A stretch of DNA of 11,049 nucleotides from Fimbriimonadia bacterium. GTDB lineage: Bacteria; Armatimonadota; Fimbriimonadia; Fimbriimonadales; Fimbriimonadaceae. The stretch lies in the NCBI GenBank assembly GCA_029824495.1, contig JALGXY010000298.1:1-11049 (forward strand). Reading direction: 5' to 3'. Positions 1 through 6,449 of this stretch are shown in pieces (within the stretch, counting starts at the first letter, position 1; each line of letters starts with the position of its first letter). Both the position numbers and the translations under genes were made by a program. The notes below the pieces were generated by a model. That model saw only the letters and a program-made list of their open reading frames with translations, did no database searches and was not told the DNA's origin.

Positions 1-350
1 GCTGCGGCACCCAAAAGCCAGGCACCAAGAACAAACGCCAGCAGGTAGCCGCCTGTTGGACCGAACAGAACTTGCGGCCCAGCTTTGAATCCGGCAAACA
101 CTGGCGCCCCTGCAGCTCCGGCCATCAAATAGGCGAGCATCGCTGCAGCGCCACGGCGCGCGCCGAGCGACAGGCCACAGAGGGCGACCACCATGGTCTG
201 AAGCGTGAACGGCACTGGTTCCCAAGGAACCGAAACCTGGGCAGCGATTGCTGTGAGTGCTGCACCGCCTGTCACAAGTGCGGCATCGATTCCGAGGCTC
301 GTGCGCGGAATGATGCTGCCCGGGCGGGTCTGCTGAACGACTTGGCTCAT
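1..350 (-). CDS. bioY: BioY-type biotin transporter S-component, C-terminus cut off by window edge
   Basis: This is the membrane substrate-binding (S) component that captures biotin, working alone or with an energy-coupling-factor ABC module. The ATG is at 350-348 and 116 complete codons are visible before the window edge; the family usually has about 190 residues. The family core is plain: PVPFTLQT at residues 45-52, then LGARRGAAA, then AGAAGAPVFAG at about 77-87, then LFGPTGGYLLAF at about 95-106. Hydrophobic stretches match the first membrane helices. No good Shine-Dalgarno sequence precedes the start. It lies 64 bases downstream of the VOC gene on the same strand and could share its transcript. 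I found no BirA-type operator upstream. Motifs give the identification; transport of biotin is inferred from the family. Confidence 0.93.
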   Translation of the reverse strand, partial: MSQVVQQTRPGSIIPRTSLGIDAALVTGGAALTAIAAQVSVPWEPVPFTLQTMVVALCGLSLGARRGAAAMLAYLMAGAAGAPVFAGFKAGPQVLFGPTGGYLLAFVLGAWLLGAA

Positions 351-414
351 GCTGCGAATATTCTGAACTTCAGACCGGGGATAGGCTTGTCTAGAATGAT
401 GACTTTTCAGCCGG

Positions 415-801
415 CTAGATCTTCTCGTACAGCTGGATCAGGTTGCCGCAGGTGTCGTCAATGACGGCCAGCTTGAGGCCTTCAAGCTGCATTGGCTCGG
501 TTTCGATTTTCACATTGAGGGCTCGCAGTCTTTCGATCTCGGCATGGAGGTCAGCTACACGAAAGGCTGTGGCAGGAATGGTCGCATTATAGACTTCCTT
601 TTGGTACGTTTCCGCCGGGCCAAAAGCGATTGGCTCGAGCAACAGCTCGACGTCAGAATGGCCATCTGGTGAGGTCACGGTCATCCATCTGTGCTCACCC
701 ATCGGCAGGTCGATCTTCTTCTTGAATCCGAGGACTTCTGTGTAGAACTTGAATGCCTTCTTCTGGTCGTTGACGAGGACGCTGCTGAGTTCGATGATCA
801 T
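415..801 (-). CDS. VOC superfamily (glyoxalase/bleomycin-resistance-like) protein
   Basis: A 128-residue single-domain VOC protein. The N-terminal half has the paired beta-alpha pattern with FYTEVLGF at residues 19-26, and the C-terminal half ends in DDTCGNLIQLYE at about 115-126, matching the family's D-x-x-GN-x-x-x-L-x-E ending. I chose the ATG at 801: the frame stays open to 846, but those 15 extra codons are Gly/Arg-rich, fall in an intergenic inverted-repeat region and precede the fold. Compared with glyoxalase I, the two acidic ligand positions seem kept (Glu52, Glu126), but the two histidine positions seem replaced (Ser6/Ser7 region and the TAFRV strand near 78-82). Lactoylglutathione lyase activity is therefore unlikely and the substrate is unknown. 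It probably acts in the cytoplasm as a dimer, as the family does. Confidence 0.85.
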   Translation of the reverse strand: MIIELSSVLVNDQKKAFKFYTEVLGFKKKIDLPMGEHRWMTVTSPDGHSDVELLLEPIAFGPAETYQKEVYNATIPATAFRVADLHAEIERLRALNVKIETEPMQLEGLKLAVIDDTCGNLIQLYEKI

Positions 802-827
802 GCTGCAAGTTTGCCACGAATGCCTCG

Positions 828-904
828 GTCCACCACCATCCCCCACCCACCCTCCCGTCCGGTGGTGGTGGACTGGTCCACCCTCAACCCCAAGGGGCTG
901 AGGG
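828..904. repeat. Cluster of nested, mutually exclusive GC-rich inverted repeats
   Basis: Three hairpins overlap between the esterase-sialidase stop and the VOC start. (a) An 11-bp stem pairs GTCCACCACCA at 828-838 with 863-873. (b) GGTGGAC at 867-873 can pair instead with GTCCACC at 876-882. (c) CCCTCA-A-CCCC at 881-891 pairs with GGGG-C-TGAGGG at 894-904; on minus-strand RNA the A/C mismatch becomes a G-U pair, giving an almost continuous stem. Hairpin (c) lies about 24-47 bases past the stop of the minus-strand esterase-sialidase gene and could end its transcript, though no U-tract follows. GTCCACC in (a) and (b) competes for the same partner. Confidence 0.6.
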
Positions 905-927
905 ATAAGAGCGCCGATAGAGCAGTT

Positions 928-2676
928 TTAGCCGCTTTCCGCAATTCGATCGAGATCGCTGAGTTTGAATCTCACCGTCCGGATGTACGGTTGCTCGCCT
1001 TCATCCCAGTGGCCGTAAGTCGTCGTGACAATCGTATTGTCCGGAAGGATGACAACGCCAGGATAGGCGCAGTCTGTGCCCTTCGTGTTGTCTTTCAGCC
1101 GAACCCGGTATTGCCCTTCGCGGCCGTTCAGGATGTCCTCATAAGTGCCGACCCAGCCAACCCAGTCACCCCTTGTCGGGCTGTCATGAGCCATGTCGCG
1201 GAAGGAGATGAAGAGCCGGCCATCCTGTGAATAGACTGCTGTGTGCCGGTCGCCTGTGAGGCTGCCAGGGAGCTCTTTCGGCTCAGTCCAGGACTGCCCT
1301 TCGTCATCAGAAAAAATCACATGGCTGTTCTTGGTGCGGGAGTTTTCCCGCAGCAGAACACAGAGTTGATTGCTGTCAGGTGAGCGGATGATCCCCGGTT
1401 CGCAGAGGTGAACATCGCTGCCTGACCAGATCGCATCGGGATAGCTCCAGGTGAGGCCGCCATCTTTGCTGAACGTCGTATAGAGCGTGAAGACGCCGGT
1501 CCGCTTGCCACCCTTCTTAAAGAACCGGCCGTCGTCATGGAACATCGCCATGTAGTGGCCATTCTTGAGCTGGTGGACAAACCCCATCACGACGATTCCA
1601 CCCCAATCGCCAGCGATCTCAAGCTCGCTCCAGGAATCTCCGTCATCCTCGCTGACTGCCAGTCTCGCCGGGTAGAGACCCGACCACATGATCAGTCGCT
1701 TTTTCCCGGTTATTGGACCGATCACGCGATGCATCGTCGGGACCTCGCGGCTGGTCAGCCAGCTTTCGGGAATCGGGAGTCGATCAGACCAGGTTTTTCC
1801 GCCGTCGGTCGACTTCTTGTACACGATGCCGCCTCGTCCGTGCCCCTTCGGATAGACCGTCAGGATCGTCTTGCCGTCCTCGAGCAGGACGGTGGTGGGG
1901 TGTCCCAGATACTGCCCCTTTTCTTTGTCGACGACAACATGAAATTCCGTCTTGTCATCAAGGTCGATGTTCGGGATCGAATAGCCTCGATTCACGGGAG
2001 GGTCTTGAAGCAGCTCGGCAAGAGCAGAGGCGACGATTTCGTGGCCGCTGTCATTCGGGTGCATCGAGTCGACCAAAAGGTCGGTCGCAGACAAATCTGA
2101 TGCGGCATCTCTCTCCTGATAGATCTTGTAGACATCGAGAAGCCCTGTCTCGCTGCTTTGCGCCACGCTTCTGACCGTCTCCACATAATCCTTAACCAAA
2201 AGGTTGAAACCCCATCTGTCGTTGACGTCGTACGGAGCCTTGCCGTAGCGCTCAGCTAAGCCGTGCGTCCAGAACCCTGGGTTGGGAGTCATCAGGACCG
2301 TGCGGATATTTCGGCTTTTGAGCTCTGAGCAGAAGAGCTCGAGATTTTCTCTGAATCTCTCCTGCGATACTCGGGGCCTCTGCGCACCCTTCCAAACATC
2401 AACAGCAGAGTCATTTAGTCCGAATTGAATGATGACGGTTTCGGGATCATGATTCAATACATCGCGCTCAAACCTGGCCCTCGCATGATCTGTGTTATTG
2501 CCACCAATACCAGCGTTGATCACCTTCACGTTGTGTCCGGACGCTTTCAGCTTTGCTTCCAGGCGCTCAGCGTAGACCTGTTCGACCGAGTTCCTTAAAG
2601 CCGTTGTTGAGTCTCCAAATGCCACGATAGTCTGGGAATTGGCAGTCAAGACTGTGGCGAGCAGCAGTGAGGTCAT
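928..2676 (-). CDS. Exported two-domain enzyme: SGNH/GDSL esterase fused to BNR-repeat sialidase-like domain
   Basis: A 582-residue fusion. Residues 1-15 form a short hydrophobic leader (MTSLLLATVLTANSQ). Residues 16-225 are an SGNH esterase with all four blocks: GDS with nucleophile Ser23, the oxyanion glycine in GIGGNN (56-61), GLND at 86-89, and D203-x-x-H206. Residues about 240-580 are a six-bladed sialidase-type propeller with four Asp boxes (S-x-D-x-G-x-T/S-W) at 289-296, 342-349, 403-410 and 456-463. CEPG around Glu426 and LLREN with Arg443 resemble sialidase active-site segments; Arg477 or Arg493 could supply another triad arginine. One enzyme could thus remove an acyl group and then cleave a glycoside, for example O-acetylated sialic acid, but the substrate is inferred. 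I chose the ATG at 2676 because the leader starts there; an in-frame ATG at 2730 would add 18 polar residues before it. The gene lies downstream of the interrupted exported gene, across hairpin 2757-2793. Confidence 0.9.
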   Translation of the reverse strand: MTSLLLATVLTANSQTIVAFGDSTTALRNSVEQVYAERLEAKLKASGHNVKVINAGIGGNNTDHARARFERDVLNHDPETVIIQFGLNDSAVDVWKGAQRPRVSQERFRENLELFCSELKSRNIRTVLMTPNPGFWTHGLAERYGKAPYDVNDRWGFNLLVKDYVETVRSVAQSSETGLLDVYKIYQERDAASDLSATDLLVDSMHPNDSGHEIVASALAELLQDPPVNRGYSIPNIDLDDKTEFHVVVDKEKGQYLGHPTTVLLEDGKTILTVYPKGHGRGGIVYKKSTDGGKTWSDRLPIPESWLTSREVPTMHRVIGPITGKKRLIMWSGLYPARLAVSEDDGDSWSELEIAGDWGGIVVMGFVHQLKNGHYMAMFHDDGRFFKKGGKRTGVFTLYTTFSKDGGLTWSYPDAIWSGSDVHLCEPGIIRSPDSNQLCVLLRENSRTKNSHVIFSDDEGQSWTEPKELPGSLTGDRHTAVYSQDGRLFISFRDMAHDSPTRGDWVGWVGTYEDILNGREGQYRVRLKDNTKGTDCAYPGVVILPDNTIVTTTYGHWDEGEQPYIRTVRFKLSDLDRIAESG

Positions 2677-2756
2677 GCTCGATGGTTTACCACGAAAGTC
2701 ATCTGTATGGGCTCGGTCTAGCCAACGCATTCCAGCATGGCTTCACCGCGCCGTTC

Positions 2757-2793
2757 CCCCTCCTCCTTTTTGCAGAGCGAAAGGGTGGAGGGG
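2757..2793. repeat. Extragenic hairpin with CCTCCTCC arm
   Basis: About 15-17 bp pair between CCCCTCCTCCTTTTTGC (2757-2773) and the complementary arm at 2777-2793, around an AGA loop, with one true mismatch and two wobble-type positions. It lies between the interrupted exported gene (stop at 2803) and the esterase-sialidase gene, where it could terminate or attenuate minus-strand transcription. Its composition matches the scattered extragenic palindromes common in bacterial chromosomes. Confidence 0.6.
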
Positions 2794-2802
2794 AGGGTCC
2801 GC

Positions 2803-3546
2803 CTAAGAGGTCAGCCATAAGCTGAGCTCGACGTGGATGGGGGTGGAGGGCTGAATTGTCAAGTCCCCTCTCCCCAAGCTTGGGGAGAGGGGACCATCTT
2901 GGATCACGATAAAAAGCAGGCAGTCATAGAACCGATAGCCAATCATCAAGGCTGGCCTGTCCAGCTCAACCAGATAGGCCCCATACATCACCGGGCCGTC
3001 ATTTTTGACCACAAAGAAATGTGAATTGTGGCCATCATTCTGCAGTCCAACCGAGAGGTTGCCCTCGCACCGGTACTTGAATCCGGCAAGCAGATGTGTA
3101 TGTGACTCCTTCGAGCGATAACCAATGCCAGCATAGACATTGAATGGCCCGAAGTTCTTTTCAGCGGTCGCGCTGAATCCTCGGTGGCCTGTGCCGATCC
3201 CCTGAACACCGGCGCTGAAGTTGATTGCGGGCGCTTTTTCGGTCTCCGGCGACGCGTTGAAAGAAGCCTGCCATCGGAGTGTGTTCTGCTCCCAAAGGTG
3301 GGAAACGCCAACCCGCAGTCTGGATGAGACGCGGTACATGAGGACCGATTCGGCCTTCGATTTTGAAGTGGGGACCCAAAGGGTGCTGTAGGTCCAGTCG
3401 TATTCAGGAGCCGAACCGGCTCCATAGCCACCACCCACTCACAAGGGGCAGGCAGCTTCGCTCGTTTCAGCTTTGTCCTGAGCAAGCGATGCTGTAGCTG
3501 CCGCAGCAATCATAAGGGCGGAGAGAGTTCTCTTTGCTGTAGTCAT
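2803..3546 (-). CDS. Exported beta-rich protein with in-frame TGA at codon 36: candidate selenoprotein or broken gene
   Basis: The ATG at 3546 opens a textbook signal peptide (K5, R6, hydrophobic 8-21, probable cleavage after SLA at 20-22). The mature N-terminus ends in Cys33-Pro-Leu, then TGA at 3441-3439. The same frame continues for 211 codons. Residues 37-206 are rich in alternating polar/hydrophobic strands and aromatics and end in MIGYRF, like an outer-membrane or small beta-barrel protein; I do not recognise the family. Because leader and barrel share one frame, they were one gene. If TGA is read as Sec, the motif is C33-x-x-U36, and a SECIS-like hairpin starts 15 nt downstream. If not, this is a nonsense-broken gene. 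The GTG at 3438, right after the TGA, is an unlikely start because it would separate the barrel from its leader. After F206 the frame runs 41 residues through a 32-nt palindrome to a TAG, so the original stop may be lost. A good promoter lies at 3568-3596. Confidence 0.6.
2863..2894. repeat. Perfect 32-nt palindrome
   Basis: GTCCCCTCTCCCCAAG at 2863-2878 is followed directly by its exact reverse complement at 2879-2894. It lies inside the open frame of the interrupted gene (residues about 218-228), beyond the probable natural end of that protein. As RNA it forms a very stable stem on either strand, but no U-tract follows. It may be a terminator or a member of an extragenic palindrome family. 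Confidence 0.75.
3407..3423 (-). promoter_or_regulatory. SECIS-like hairpin just downstream of the in-frame TGA
   Basis: On the minus strand GGAGCCG (3423-3417), loop GTT (3416-3414) and CGGCTCC (3413-3407) form a perfect 7-bp hairpin; it can also be drawn as 6 bp with loop GGUUC. Fifteen nt separate the TGA from the stem and 22 nt separate it from the loop. Known bacterial SECIS elements lie inside the coding region directly after the UGA, with a small apical loop containing G/U that SelB reads. Placement and loop fit; function is unproven, and a 7-bp GC-rich stem could arise by chance in a Gly/Ala/Ser-coding stretch. Confidence 0.35.
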
Positions 3547-3567
3547 CGGTCTTGGGATTTCCCACTT

Positions 3568-3596
3568 AGATTATTGCGCAGACCTGCTGCCCGCAA
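3568..3596 (-). promoter_or_regulatory. Sigma-70-type promoter for the interrupted exported gene
   Basis: Read on the minus strand: -35 TTGCGG (3596-3591), a 17-nt spacer, and -10 TAATCT (3573-3568). Transcription would begin near 3561, giving a leader of about 15 nt before the ATG at 3546. Spacing is ideal and both hexamers are close to consensus. That the promoter is intact argues against long decay of the gene. Confidence 0.55.
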
Positions 3597-3618
3597 CAGG
3601 CATCAAAAATTGTCCAGC

Positions 3619-3648
3619 TTGCCTCCGCCGACAGGGTTCCGCTATCCT
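3619..3648 (+). promoter_or_regulatory. Promoter for the CocE-type hydrolase, probably giving a leaderless mRNA
   Basis: -35-like TTGCCT (3619-3624), an 18-nt spacer, and -10 TATCCT (3643-3648). The -10 is followed by exactly 7 nt and then the ATG at 3656, so transcription should begin at or within a base or two of the start codon. No Shine-Dalgarno sequence is present, which agrees with a leaderless transcript. It is divergent from the promoter at 3568-3596, with the two -35 elements about 22 bases apart. Confidence 0.5.
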
Positions 3649-3655
3649 AGACACC

Positions 3656-5488
3656 ATGAAAAGCCGATTCCTTCTGGCCTCACTGCTGGCAGTCGCAGCC
3701 GCGATAGCTGCTGCGCAGAGCCCCAAGGACACCCACGACAAGCACGTGTACATGATTCCGATGCGAGATGGGGTCAAGCTCTACACGTCGGTCTATGTTC
3801 CGAAAGGCGCAAAGAGCGGGCCGATTCTGCTGCAGCGCACTCCGTACTCCTGCCGCCCCTATGGCGAGGACAGTTTCCCAGGCAGCTTCCGAGGCTCTAA
3901 GAAGCTTCAGGAGAACGACTTCATTTTCGCATTCCAGGATGTGCGCGGCAAGTTCATGTCAGAAGGTGTGTTCGAAAACATGCGGCCTCAGCTGCGGGAA
4001 TATCTGAGCCCGCACGATGTCGACGAAAGCACCGACACCTATGACACGATCGAGTTTCTGATCAACAAGGTTCCGAACAACAACGGTCGGGTCGGGCTGT
4101 GGGGAATCAGCTACCCCGGCGGCTATGCCGCCTTAGGCGCGATCAACTCTCACCCGGCGCTGAAAGCTGCCTCACCACAAGCTCCGACAAGCGAGTGGTT
4201 TATCGGCGACGATTTTCATCACCATGGCGCGTTCTTTTTGCAGGACGGTTTCAGCTTCTACAGCGGCGGTTTTGGCGCAAAGAGGCCACAGCCGAGCCCA
4301 CGAAGCGGGCCTGGCACCGGCTGGGACATGAGAGGGAACGCGTACAAATTCTTCCTAGAAGAGGGGCCGATCAGTGCACTCACTGCCAAATACATGGGCG
4401 ATCGAGAGAAGTTCTGGTCTCAGATGATGCAGCACAACACCTACGACACTTTCTGGCAGAACCGCAATGTTGCCAAATCGATGGTCGGTGTGAAGTGTGC
4501 TGTTCTCACCGTTGGCGGCTTCTTCGATGCGGAAGACTACTGGGGCCCGCCTAATGTCTACCGCTACACCGAGAAGCAGAATCCTGGCATAGACAATTTC
4601 ATCGTCCTTGGCCCCTGGTTCCACGGCATGTGGGCTGGCCGTGGCAACGGTCGGCTCTTTGGAGGCCAGGACTTTGGCATGGACACCTCTCAGTACTATC
4701 AAGAGGTTGTCGAATGGCCGTTTTTCCGCAAGTATCTGCTCGGCTATGGCGAGTACGACAAGGAGGCTCATGTCTTCCTCTCTGGCTCAAATGAGTGGCG
4801 GACATTTGGTGCATGGCCGCCGGCTGAAGCCAAAAAGGGCAGGCTGAGCCTTCTTCCAAATGGTGGGCTTGCTATTGGAGCTGGCTCAGGCTCTGGGGAA
4901 GTCAGCTTTACGACCGACCCGGCGAATCCAGTTCCTTATCAGGGTGGGCTGAATCAGAGGCGTACGCGCGAGTACATGATCGACGATCAGCGATTTGCAG
5001 CAGAACGAGACGATGTCTTGACGTTTCAGTCAACTGCTCTGCCGGAAACGCTGACGATAGTCGGGCCGCTCACGGCTGATCTTGCTGTGAAGATGACCGG
5101 TACGGACGCCGACTTTGTGGTCAAGCTGATTGATGTGTTCCCGGCTGGTTCCAAAGGGCCGAACGGCGAAGACTACTCCGGCTATCAGATGCTCGTTCGT
5201 GCAGATGTGATGCGCGGCAAGTTCCGAAACAGCTACTCCAACCCACAGCCGTTTGTGCCGGGGCAGGTCGACCGATTTCAGTTTGAGCTTCCAGACACGG
5301 GCCATACGTTCAAGCAAGGGCACAAGATCATGGTGCAGGTTCAATCGAGCTGGTTTCCACTTGTCAACCGGAATACGAATCGATTCCAGAACGTCTATCA
5401 GGCGACGAGAGGCGACTTCGTGAAGAACACAATCACGCTGTTGTTGGGAGGCGAGCAGGGCTCTGGAATTGAATATCTAAGGCTGTAA
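3656..5488 (+). CDS. Secreted CocE/NonD family hydrolase (peptidase S15 fold, alpha-amino-acid-ester-hydrolase-like)
   Basis: A 610-residue exported serine hydrolase. Residues 1-20 are a Sec signal peptide, cleaved near AAA-QS. An alpha/beta-hydrolase domain follows: MRDGVKLYTSVYVP (36-49), GISYPGG with nucleophile Ser152, GGFFDAEDYWGP with catalytic Asp291, and GPWFH with catalytic His323. The C-terminal part (about 430-605) is the jelly-roll domain shared with X-Pro dipeptidyl-peptidases and cocaine esterase. GDDFHHHGAF (184-193) and FDAEDYWG resemble the alpha-amino-acid ester hydrolase/glutaryl-acylase branch, so hydrolysis of ester or amide bonds of amino-acid-like acyl groups is likely; the true substrate is unknown. 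The start is fixed by the signal peptide and by the promoter 7 nt upstream. It is the first gene of a likely two-gene transcript with the dioxygenase 39 bases downstream. Confidence 0.93.
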   Translation: MKSRFLLASLLAVAAAIAAAQSPKDTHDKHVYMIPMRDGVKLYTSVYVPKGAKSGPILLQRTPYSCRPYGEDSFPGSFRGSKKLQENDFIFAFQDVRGKFMSEGVFENMRPQLREYLSPHDVDESTDTYDTIEFLINKVPNNNGRVGLWGISYPGGYAALGAINSHPALKAASPQAPTSEWFIGDDFHHHGAFFLQDGFSFYSGGFGAKRPQPSPRSGPGTGWDMRGNAYKFFLEEGPISALTAKYMGDREKFWSQMMQHNTYDTFWQNRNVAKSMVGVKCAVLTVGGFFDAEDYWGPPNVYRYTEKQNPGIDNFIVLGPWFHGMWAGRGNGRLFGGQDFGMDTSQYYQEVVEWPFFRKYLLGYGEYDKEAHVFLSGSNEWRTFGAWPPAEAKKGRLSLLPNGGLAIGAGSGSGEVSFTTDPANPVPYQGGLNQRRTREYMIDDQRFAAERDDVLTFQSTALPETLTIVGPLTADLAVKMTGTDADFVVKLIDVFPAGSKGPNGEDYSGYQMLVRADVMRGKFRNSYSNPQPFVPGQVDRFQFELPDTGHTFKQGHKIMVQVQSSWFPLVNRNTNRFQNVYQATRGDFVKNTITLLLGGEQGSGIEYLRL

Positions 5489-5527
5489 CGGGTGAAAACA
5501 CTACTGATGCCGAGGTAACTTTCACTT

Positions 5528-6349
5528 ATGTCGATGCAGCTCGCAGACCTAAGCGGCCTCTATCCCATCACGGATGAGATGCACCAGGATTATCAGACGA
5601 ACGGGTACATCCATCTCCGCGATGTCTGTACCCAGACCGAATTGATGCCATACGCCGAGTCGATTCGGGACACTGTCGACAAAGCGAAAGGTGTCATGCC
5701 AGAACTTGAGAAGCGCGACACCTATGGCAAAGCGTTCATTCAGATCGGAAACCTGTGGCAGAGAGATGAGAATGTGGCGAAGTTTGTCCTGGCTAAGCGG
5801 TTTGCCCAGATCGCCGCTGACCTGATGGGGATCAAAGGCGTTCGGCTCTATCATGACCAGGCTCTGTTCAAAGAGCCGAGCGGCGGCATCACACCTTGGC
5901 ACCAGGATCAGTTCTATTGGCCGCTAGACGGCGTCAAGACGATTACGATGTGGATGCCGCTAGTCTATGTTTCGGCCGAGATGATGGCGATGAAGTTCGC
6001 ACCGACGAGTCACGAGAACGGACCGTTTGACTTGATGGAGATTTCGGACGAATCAGACTCCTATTTCACGAAGCTGATCACCGAAAAGCGATATAAGATC
6101 CACCAGATCCAAGAGATGGCTCCAGGCGACGCCACGTTCCACGACGGCTGGACCCTTCATGCTGCGCCGGGGAACCGATCTGATCGGATGCGTGAGGTCA
6201 TGACGATCATCTATTTCGAGGATGGGGGGGTGATCTCAGAGCCGAACTCGAAGTTCCGTGAGAACGACCTCAAGAACTGGTTCCCGGGGCAAGTGCCTGG
6301 TGAGAAGGCGGCCAGTCCACTCAACCCGCTGCTCTACAGTCGGGGCTGA
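5528..6349 (+). CDS. Phytanoyl-CoA dioxygenase (PhyH) family Fe(II)/2-oxoglutarate oxygenase
   Basis: A 273-residue cytoplasmic protein with the PhyH double-stranded beta-helix. The iron triad is visible: H125-x-D127 in PWHQDQFYW and His211 in GWTLHAAPGN. Arg222, 11 residues after His211, sits where PHYH binds the 2-oxoglutarate carboxylate. The C-terminal SPLNPLL ending is common in bacterial relatives. Bacterial PhyH proteins hydroxylate varied small molecules, so phytanoyl-CoA itself is unlikely and the substrate is unknown. The start at 5528 has a GAGG at 5512-5515, rather far (12 nt) from the ATG; an ATG at 5534 is possible. It follows the CocE-type gene by 39 bases with no terminator, so the two are probably co-transcribed. 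A run of seven G at about 6224-6230 lies in the C-terminal third and could slip, but the frame continues sensibly. Confidence 0.92.
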   Translation: MSMQLADLSGLYPITDEMHQDYQTNGYIHLRDVCTQTELMPYAESIRDTVDKAKGVMPELEKRDTYGKAFIQIGNLWQRDENVAKFVLAKRFAQIAADLMGIKGVRLYHDQALFKEPSGGITPWHQDQFYWPLDGVKTITMWMPLVYVSAEMMAMKFAPTSHENGPFDLMEISDESDSYFTKLITEKRYKIHQIQEMAPGDATFHDGWTLHAAPGNRSDRMREVMTIIYFEDGGVISEPNSKFRENDLKNWFPGQVPGEKAASPLNPLLYSRG

Positions 6350-6357
6350 CACAGCAA

Positions 6358-6392
6358 GGGCCTGAGTCTAACCAAATGGTTGACTCAGGCCC
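6358..6392. terminator. Strong bidirectional hairpin after the dioxygenase gene
   Basis: GGGCCTGAGTC (6358-6368), a bulged T and AACC pair perfectly with GGTT and GACTCAGGCCC (6378-6392) around an AAAT loop: 15 bp with one bulge. It begins 8 bases past the plus-strand stop and also lies downstream of the convergent gene ending at 6450. No U-tract follows on the plus strand, so it may rely on Rho or simply protect 3' ends. Confidence 0.75.
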
Positions 6393-6398
6393 TCCTCG

Positions 6399-6431
6399 CT
6401 CTAGCTGAGCGCGAAAAGTTTCCAGCTAGAG
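6399..6431. terminator. Second hairpin in the convergent intergenic region
   Basis: CTCTAGCTG (6399-6407) and CAGCTAGAG (6423-6431) are exact inverse complements around a 15-nt loop. It lies 19 bases past the stop of the minus-strand 648-residue protein gene and probably helps end its transcript. With the hairpin at 6358-6392 it forms a tandem pair between converging genes. Confidence 0.6.
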
Positions 6432-6449
6432 TTCTCGGACAAGCAGACC

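Noticed and set aside
802..846. Upstream start extending the VOC protein by 15 residues
   Set aside because: The stretch is Gly/Arg-rich, lies in the intergenic inverted-repeat cluster and precedes the first strand of the fold.
691..1230. Plus-strand open frame of 179 codons
   Set aside because: It overlaps, antisense, the VOC and esterase-sialidase genes, whose motifs are unmistakable; its own translation shows no domain pattern.
1537..2100. Plus-strand open frame of 187 codons
   Set aside because: It lies opposite the sialidase-like domain; the Asp boxes and SGNH blocks are on the minus strand.
2683..2689. Half of a BirA-like operator (GGTTTAC)
   Set aside because: There is no second half at proper spacing, and it is more than 2 kb from bioY.
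2677..2730. Upstream ATG extending the esterase-sialidase by 18 residues
   Set aside because: The extra residues are charged and polar and would push the hydrophobic leader away from the N-terminus.
3436..3438. GTG as the start of the beta-rich protein
   Set aside because: It lies directly after the TGA, has no ribosome-binding site and would separate the barrel from an in-frame, well-formed signal peptide.
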